Source: an uncultured Planctomycetaceae bacterium (GTDB taxonomy: Bacteria > Planctomycetota > Planctomycetia > Pirellulales > Lacipirellulaceae). Taken from it: a stretch of DNA of 6,212 nucleotides. Shown here one piece after another: positions 1 to 6,212 of the stretch; the stretch's first letter is position 1, and every line of letters starts with the position of its first letter. The position numbers and the translations under genes are program-made. The notes below the pieces were generated by a model. It was not told the DNA's origin. It did no database searches and saw only the letters and a program-made list of their open reading frames with translations. Where the stretch lies: NCBI GenBank assembly GCA_937860165.1, contig CALMBE010000424.1, positions 1-6,212 of the forward strand, written 5' to 3'.

Positions 1-3000
1 TCCTCACCTTGCGCAACATCTGTCGCACGATGATTTCGATATGCTTGTCGTTGATTTCCACACGCTGACTGCGATAAACATTTTGAATCTCGCGGGTCAG
101 GTATTGGTGTACCGCTTCTTCACCGGAAATTCGGAGGATATCGTGTGGAACCAGCGGGCCATCGACCAGGGCTTCGCCGGCTCGCACCTTGTCGCCAGCG
201 TGAACCCGTAAGTGCTTACTGTGCGAGACAAGGTGCTCGCGTTCGATACCCGTTTCACTGCGGACGATGATCGAACGCTTGCCACGCTTCTTCTCGCCGA
301 GAATCTCGACCGTGCCGTCGATCTCGGCGATCACAGCCGGATCTCGGGGCTTGCGGGCTTCGAAGATTTCAGTCACCCGAGGCAAACCACCCGTGATGTC
401 CTGGGTTCCCGAAGCCTCGCGCGGAGTCTTGGCCACCAAGGTCCCCGGCGAGATGATTTGACCTTCTTCAACTTCCAAATGTGCCCGCTCGGGCATGTAG
501 TAGAAGTCGAGAATTTTGCCGTCGCGGGGGTCTTCAACGACCAACTGCGGATGCAAATCCCCCTTGTGTTCGATGACCACGAACCGCTTCCTGCCGCTGG
601 GGTCCATTTCGCCGCGGATGGTTTCCCCTTCGACCAAATCCTCGAAGCGAATCTTGCCACCGGTTTCGGACAAGATGGGAATACTGTGGGGATCCCACTC
701 GCAAAGTGTCTGGCCGGGTTCGACCACCCCATTTTCGCTGACTCGCATCACGGCACCGGCCGGGACTTCGTACTTCTCGACCTCGCGGCCTCGTTCGTCC
801 ACCAAGGCCACTTCGCCGTTGCGGGTCAGAACCACCATTTGTCCCGCGTCGTTAGTCACGGCCTTGAGTCGGGCAAACTTAGCGATGCCACCCTTCTTGG
901 CCTTGATGTCGCTATCTTCCACGTCGCGTTGGCCCACGCCACCGATGTGGAAAGTTCGCATCGTAAGCTGCGTACCCGGCTCACCGATACTTTGGGCACC
1001 GATGATTCCGACGGCCATTCCTTCTTCGACCATCGAACCGGTCGAAAGGTCCATGCCGTAGCACAGTCGGCAGACGCCCAGATTCGCATCGCAAGTCATC
1101 GGACTACGAACTTGAATCTTTTCCAAACCGAGCTGTTCGATTCGGCGAGCAACGTCGGACGTGATCATTTCATTTTCGGCCACAATCACGTCATCGGTAA
1201 TCGGGTTCACAATGTTCGCACGACTTACGCGACCCTTGATCGAGTCGGCCAGACTCACTTCGACTTTCTCACCACGGTAAATGATTCCCTTGGTGATACC
1301 CTGAGTCGTTTTGCAATCGTGGCAGGTAACCACCACATTTTGCGCCACGTCGGCCAGCTTGCGGGTCAAGTAACCGCTGTCGGCTGTTTTCAAGGCCGTG
1401 TCGGCCAAGCCCTTGCGGGCACCGTGCGTGGAACTGAAGTACTCGAGCACGGTCAAACCTTCGCGGAAGTTGGCCTTGATCGGGGTCTCGATGATTTTGC
1501 CCGAAGGTTTGGCCATCAGCCCACGCATACCTCCCAACTGACGCATCTGTTCGACACCACCACGAGCACCCGAGTGCGCCATCAGAAAGATCGGGTTGAC
1601 GTAACCCGCAGTGCGGAAGTCGGCTTCCAGCCCGGTCATCATTTCGGCCGTGATCTGTTCGCGGGCATGGGTCCAGGCATCGAGGACCTGATTGTAGCGT
1701 TCGACTTCCGTAATCACGCCCCGCTGGAACAGCTTGTTGAACTTCAGAACCGTCTTTTCGGCTTCGCCGATGATCCGGCCCTTGGAAGCCGGGGTAATCA
1801 AATCATCGGTCCCGAAGGACAGACCGCTGAGTGTGGCCTGCTTAAAACCGAGTTGATTCATGTCATCCAGCAATTCAATCGTCGCCCGCCGACCGATGAA
1901 TTCGTAGCAGTCCGAAATCACCTTAGCCAGTTCACTGGAACGTAGTGCGACGTTGTAAAACGGCATTCCCTCGGGAAGAATCTTGTTGAAAACCACGCGA
2001 CCAACGGTGGTGTCAATCCGAGCACCGAGTTTGCTGGAATTTCCCCGGTCTTCGCGGAGGCAGCGGTTCTTGGGCAACCGGACCTTGATACAGGCGTGAG
2101 TTCCCACCACGCGCGAGGCGTAGGCCGTTTCCACTTCATCCAGGGAGCTAAAGATCATGCCATCCCCCAACGAATCGGGGACATTCATCGTCAAATAGTA
2201 GCTTCCCATCACCACGTCCTGCGAAGGACTAATGATCGGCGCGCCATTCGAGGGACTGAAAATGTTGTGTGTGCTCATCATCAAGGTGTGCGCCTCGACC
2301 TGCGCTTCGATGGACAAAGGCAGATGGACCGCCATTTGATCGCCGTCGAAGTCGGCATTGAATCCCTTGCACACCAGCGGATGGAGCTGAATCGCATTGC
2401 CTTCCACCAATGTGGGTTCAAAGGCCTGAATACCCATGCGGTGAAGTGTCGGGGCACGATTCAAAAGCACTGGATGATTCGTGATGACTTCTTCGAGGAT
2501 ATCCCAAACTTCATCGTCCTTGCGCTCCAGCATTTTCTTGGCCGATTTGATCGTGTCAGCATGACCCAATTCCTTGAGCCGGCGGATAATGAAGGGTTGA
2601 TACAACTCGAGCGCGATCTTCTTCGGTAATCCGCATTGATGCAGCTTGAGCCGAGGACCCACGACAATCACGCTACGGGCCGAATAATCGACACGCTTGC
2701 CAAGCAAGTTCTCGCGGAACCGCCCCTGCTTACCCTTAATCATGTCGGTGAGCGACTTGAGCGGTCGATTGCTCGATCCCAAGACGGGCCGCTTGCAACG
2801 GTTGTTGTCGAACAAGGCATCGACCGATTGCTGCAGCATCCGCTTTTCGTTGCGGATAATTACTTCCGGGGCGTTCAAATCGACGAGCTTCTTGAGTCGG
2901 TTGTTGCGGTTGATAATCCGGCGATACAGATCGTTAAGGTCCGATGTCGCAAAATTGCCGCTGTCCAACAGCACCAAGGGACGCAGGTCGGGAGGGATCA

Positions 3001-3724
3001 CGGGGATCACGTCCAACACCATCCACTCGGGCTTATTGTCGCTGTCGCGGATCGACTCCACTGTTTTCAAGCGGTTGATCAGATCCTTGGCCTTTTGCTT
3101 GGAACCCGTGTCTTTGAGGTCTTGACGCAAGGTTTCGGAGAGCTTTACCAGGTCGAGGTTCATGAGCAGCTTGCGAACCGCCTCGGCACCCATGTCGGCT
3201 TCGAAGGTGTCGCCATACTGCTCGCGCGCGGCGCGATACTCTTCTTCGGTGAGTAGCTGTTGGGCCTTGAGCGGGGTATCGCCGGGATTAATGACCACGT
3301 AGTCTTGAAAGTAAATCACTTTCTCGAGGCTCGAAGTCTTCATGGCCAACAGGCTTCCCAAGCGGCTGGGCATCGCCTTGAAGAACCAAATATGGACCAC
3401 GGGAGCGGCCAACTCGATGTGCCCCATCCGCTTGCGACGGACACGGCTGTGGGTGACTTTCACGCCGCAACGATCGCAGATCATCCCCTTGTACTTCATG
3501 CCGCGGTATTTGCCACAGGCACATTCCCAGTCCTTTTCGGGACCGAAAATACGTTCGCAGAACAGACCGTCCTTTTCGGGGCGGTAGGTTCGGTAATTGA
3601 TGGTTTCCGGCTTCTTCACTTCGCCGAACGACCAACTGCGGATGTCGTGCGGACGGGCGAGGCTGATTTTCACCGAGCCGTAATCATTCACGCGGTCGTA
3701 ATTCGTGCTTTCAAGAACACTCAT
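1..3724 (-). CDS. rpoC: RNA polymerase beta' subunit RpoC (3' end outside window)
   Basis: Encodes the beta' subunit, which with beta forms the active-site cleft of the core RNA polymerase that copies DNA into RNA in the cytoplasm. The ATG at 3722-3724 opens 1241 complete codons to the left edge with no stop; the last residues read [14 protein letters not shown]. By comparison with E. coli RpoC (1407 residues), roughly 130-180 C-terminal residues are missing. Landmarks by residue: N-terminal zinc site Cys68, Cys70, Cys83, Cys86; sigma-binding clamp coiled coil about 262-307; switch region [18 protein letters not shown] at 340-357; catalytic NADFDGD at 456-462, with Mg-binding Asp458, Asp460 and Asp462; bridge helix about 759-795; second zinc site Cys804, Cys878, Cys885, Cys888; trigger-loop MRTFHIGG at 922-929, followed by a large inserted region to about 1094; then DITGGLPRV at 1109-1117. 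The start is supported by a GAGG ribosome binding site six bases upstream and by an N-terminus of normal length. It lies downstream of rpoB, as in nearly all bacteria, but is separated from it by an inserted small gene. Confidence 0.98.
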   Translation of the reverse strand, partial: MSVLESTNYDRVNDYGSVKISLARPHDIRSWSFGEVKKPETINYRTYRPEKDGLFCERIFGPEKDWECACGKYRGMKYKGMICDRCGVKVTHSRVRRKRMGHIELAAPVVHIWFFKAMPSRLGSLLAMKTSSLEKVIYFQDYVVINPGDTPLKAQQLLTEEEYRAAREQYGDTFEADMGAEAVRKLLMNLDLVKLSETLRQDLKDTGSKQKAKDLINRLKTVESIRDSDNKPEWMVLDVIPVIPPDLRPLVLLDSGNFATSDLNDLYRRIINRNNRLKKLVDLNAPEVIIRNEKRMLQQSVDALFDNNRCKRPVLGSSNRPLKSLTDMIKGKQGRFRENLLGKRVDYSARSVIVVGPRLKLHQCGLPKKIALELYQPFIIRRLKELGHADTIKSAKKMLERKDDEVWDILEEVITNHPVLLNRAPTLHRMGIQAFEPTLVEGNAIQLHPLVCKGFNADFDGDQMAVHLPLSIEAQVEAHTLMMSTHNIFSPSNGAPIISPSQDVVMGSYYLTMNVPDSLGDGMIFSSLDEVETAYASRVVGTHACIKVRLPKNRCLREDRGNSSKLGARIDTTVGRVVFNKILPEGMPFYNVALRSSELAKVISDCYEFIGRRATIELLDDMNQLGFKQATLSGLSFGTDDLITPASKGRIIGEAEKTVLKFNKLFQRGVITEVERYNQVLDAWTHAREQITAEMMTGLEADFRTAGYVNPIFLMAHSGARGGVEQMRQLGGMRGLMAKPSGKIIETPIKANFREGLTVLEYFSSTHGARKGLADTALKTADSGYLTRKLADVAQNVVVTCHDCKTTQGITKGIIYRGEKVEVSLADSIKGRVSRANIVNPITDDVIVAENEMITSDVARRIEQLGLEKIQVRSPMTCDANLGVCRLCYGMDLSTGSMVEEGMAVGIIGAQSIGEPGTQLTMRTFHIGGVGQRDVEDSDIKAKKGGIAKFARLKAVTNDAGQMVVLTRNGEVALVDERGREVEKYEVPAGAVMRVSENGVVEPGQTLCEWDPHSIPILSETGGKIRFEDLVEGETIRGEMDPSGRKRFVVIEHKGDLHPQLVVEDPRDGKILDFYYMPERAHLEVEEGQIISPGTLVAKTPREASGTQDITGGLPRVTEIFEARKPRDPAVIAEIDGTVEILGEKKRGKRSIIVRSETGIEREHLVSHSKHLRVHAGDKVRAGEALVDGPLVPHDILRISGEEAVHQYLTREIQNVYRSQRVEINDKHIEIIVRQMLRKVR

Positions 3725-3730
3725 ATTTAT

Positions 3731-3734
3731 CCTC
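3731..3734 (-). promoter_or_regulatory. rpoC ribosome binding site
   Basis: On the minus strand GAGG is followed by six bases (ATAAAT) and then the rpoC ATG, a normal Shine-Dalgarno spacing. It fixes the start at 3724. The site lies only seven bases from the end of the heptamer repeat array at 3742-3781, so any secondary structure formed by that array would sit directly next to it. Confidence 0.8.
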
Positions 3735-3741
3735 GGAGGGA

Positions 3742-3781
3742 AAATTGCAAATTGTCAATTGCAAATTGCAAATTGCAAATT
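3742..3781. repeat. Heptamer tandem array, left end of cassette
   Basis: On the plus strand five 7-bp units are followed by a partial one: AAATTGC (3742), AAATTGT (3749), CAATTGC (3756), AAATTGC (3763), AAATTGC (3770), then AAATT (3777-3781). Units two and three each differ from the consensus at one base. Bases 3763-3781 are the exact reverse complement of 4214-4232, giving a 19-bp perfect inverted repeat around the small gene. An A-rich stretch follows inward (3782-3792), and it matches the inner side of the right array imperfectly. Confidence 0.9.
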
Positions 3782-3797
3782 AAAAAAAGAAAGACTT

Positions 3798-4163
3798 TTA
3801 CCCGTCTTGCTTAATCTGTCCTTTCACCGTGACTATTGACTTTCCAATAATTCGCCCCAATTGTTCGGCCTCATCAATCAGTTCCGTTAAACGAACTTCC
3901 TTGATCAAATCGGCTTTCACTATGAGTCGTAACCACACCCGCGATTCACGCAATTCCTTCAGACTAATGCTTAGCTTATGGGCGAAATCGCTTTTACTCT
4001 CTGCTGCACAACCTTCTTCATAATTTGCAACTGGCGAGGTGCCACTTCGAATAAATTGATTTGCAATCTGACGACCCAGCTTTGTATCAGGTAAGCCATC
4101 GACAACCTTCGCAACCCTTACGGCAAATTCGAGTAACCGTTCTGACAGTACTTCGGAGTTCAT
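3798..4163 (-). CDS. Four-helix-bundle protein, 23S rRNA intervening-sequence (IVP/S23) family
   Basis: A complete 121-residue protein, the usual size for this family. It has no signal peptide or membrane segment, so it is probably cytoplasmic. Four helix-forming stretches are apparent, about 3-21, 27-53, 56-84 and 88-115. The family signature is clear: LGRQIANQFIRSGTS at 29-43 running into VANYEEGCAAESKSDFAHKL at 45-64, then an ISLKELRES helix (66-74), and a last helix with LTELIDEAEQLGRII. Residue 44 is Pro, where I would expect a hydrophobic residue such as Ile. Close fold relatives include the Avd accessory protein of diversity-generating retroelements, a basic pentamer that binds nucleic acid; the function of stand-alone members is unknown. 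The ATG at 4161-4163 is the only reasonable start, because an in-frame TGA lies four codons upstream (4173-4175). No convincing Shine-Dalgarno precedes it (the upstream bases read AAACTCCACC), so translation may be weak or coupled. It lies between rpoB and rpoC on the same strand, flanked by inverted heptamer arrays. I am sure of the family and not of any role. Confidence 0.9.
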   Translation of the reverse strand: MNSEVLSERLLEFAVRVAKVVDGLPDTKLGRQIANQFIRSGTSPVANYEEGCAAESKSDFAHKLSISLKELRESRVWLRLIVKADLIKEVRLTELIDEAEQLGRIIGKSIVTVKGQIKQDG

Positions 4164-4181
4164 GGTGGAGTTTCAGCCAAT

Positions 4182-4203
4182 CACAAACTTGAACCACGAA
4201 CTT
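4182..4203. repeat. Short imperfect direct repeat upstream of the IVP-family gene
   Basis: On the plus strand CACAAACTT (4182-4190) recurs as CACGAACTT (4195-4203) with one mismatch and a 13-base period. On the minus strand this reads as a GTTC/GTTTGTG-rich leader just before the small gene. It could be a degenerate array, part of the cassette's end, or chance. No promoter hexamers are recognisable here. Confidence 0.4.
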
Positions 4204-4204
4204 T

Positions 4205-4230
4205 GCATTTTTCAATTTGCAATTTGCAAT

Positions 4231-4232
<2 letters not shown>
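4205..4232. repeat. Heptamer tandem array, right end of cassette
   Basis: On the plus strand there are four 7-bp units: GCATTTT (4205), TCAATTT (4212), GCAATTT (4219), GCAATTT (4226). The first two are degenerate, the last two perfect. This is the reverse complement of the unit in the left array, so the two arrays face each other across the small gene. Bases 4214-4232 pair perfectly with 3763-3781. The array overlaps the last two bases of the rpoB TAA stop codon (4231-4233), so the junction lies at or within that stop. Confidence 0.88.

Positions 4233-6212
<1,980 letters not shown>

Noticed and set aside
212..1945. 577-residue open frame on the plus strand opposite rpoC, with similar long ones at 2096-2629, 2636-3256 and 3260-3814
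   Set aside because: All are codon-aligned antisense frames of rpoC. They stay open because the gene rarely uses the Leu codons TTA and CTA or the Ser codon TCA, whose complements are stops. The translations resemble no protein family I recognise.
3742..3781. CRISPR-like array
   Set aside because: The units are 7 bp and directly adjacent with no spacers.
3782..3800. Possible rho-independent terminator after the IVP-family gene (T-rich run on the minus strand)
   Set aside because: A run of seven Ts is present, but no GC-rich stem precedes it. Termination here would also cut off rpoC, which shows no clear promoter of its own.
3798..4163. Diversity-generating retroelement accessory gene (avd)
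   Set aside because: The protein shares the four-helix-bundle fold with Avd, but no reverse transcriptase, template repeat or variable repeat is in the window, and the signature is that of stand-alone IVP-family members.
3798..4163. Remnant of a 23S rRNA gene around the IVP-family gene
   Set aside because: The flanks are rpoB and rpoC coding sequence plus heptamer repeats; no rRNA sequence is recognisable.

Overview
The window is a minus-strand piece of the rpoB-rpoC (RNA polymerase beta and beta') operon. It holds the 3' half of rpoB (4231-6212, running in from the right edge), a small four-helix-bundle gene of the 23S rRNA intervening-sequence (IVP/S23) family (3798-4163), and most of rpoC (3724 down to the left edge, 1241 complete codons, 3' end not reached). 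The whole rpoC frame was read by eye from start to left edge with no in-frame stop or frameshift. No tRNA, rRNA or CRISPR is present.

Organism: the beta' subunit carries a large insertion in the trigger loop of the kind typical of Gram-negative lineages. The beta subunit lacks a roughly 50-60 residue loop that E. coli has after the ETHLG motif. The N-terminal wording of RpoC resembles what I remember of Planctomycetota (Pirellula/Rhodopirellula-like bacteria). I therefore infer a planctomycete or close PVC-group relative with moderate-to-high GC coding DNA. No alignment was run, so this is a judgement from memory.

Layout: transcription runs right to left, rpoB, then the IVP-family gene, then rpoC. 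In most bacteria rpoB and rpoC are separated by a short spacer. Here about 500 bp lie between the rpoB stop codon (4231-4233) and the rpoC start (3722-3724), and the IVP-family gene occupies nearly all of it. This gene is bounded by short arrays of a 7-bp repeat: AAATTGC units on the left, and the reverse complement GCAATTT on the right, where the array runs into the rpoB stop codon. The two arrays share a perfect 19-bp inverted repeat. The insert is AT-richer than the polymerase genes. It looks like a small non-autonomous cassette of about 491 bp (3742-4232) dropped between two essential genes in the same orientation.

Function: rpoB and rpoC encode the two large catalytic subunits of RNA polymerase, and every catalytic or metal-binding motif in the visible parts is intact. 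The IVP-family protein has no established biochemical role. If it is co-transcribed, its gene and the inverted repeats sit inside the rpoBC messenger RNA, where they could form a long hairpin just upstream of the rpoC ribosome binding site. The main point of interest in the window is this cassette. The polymerase genes themselves look ordinary.
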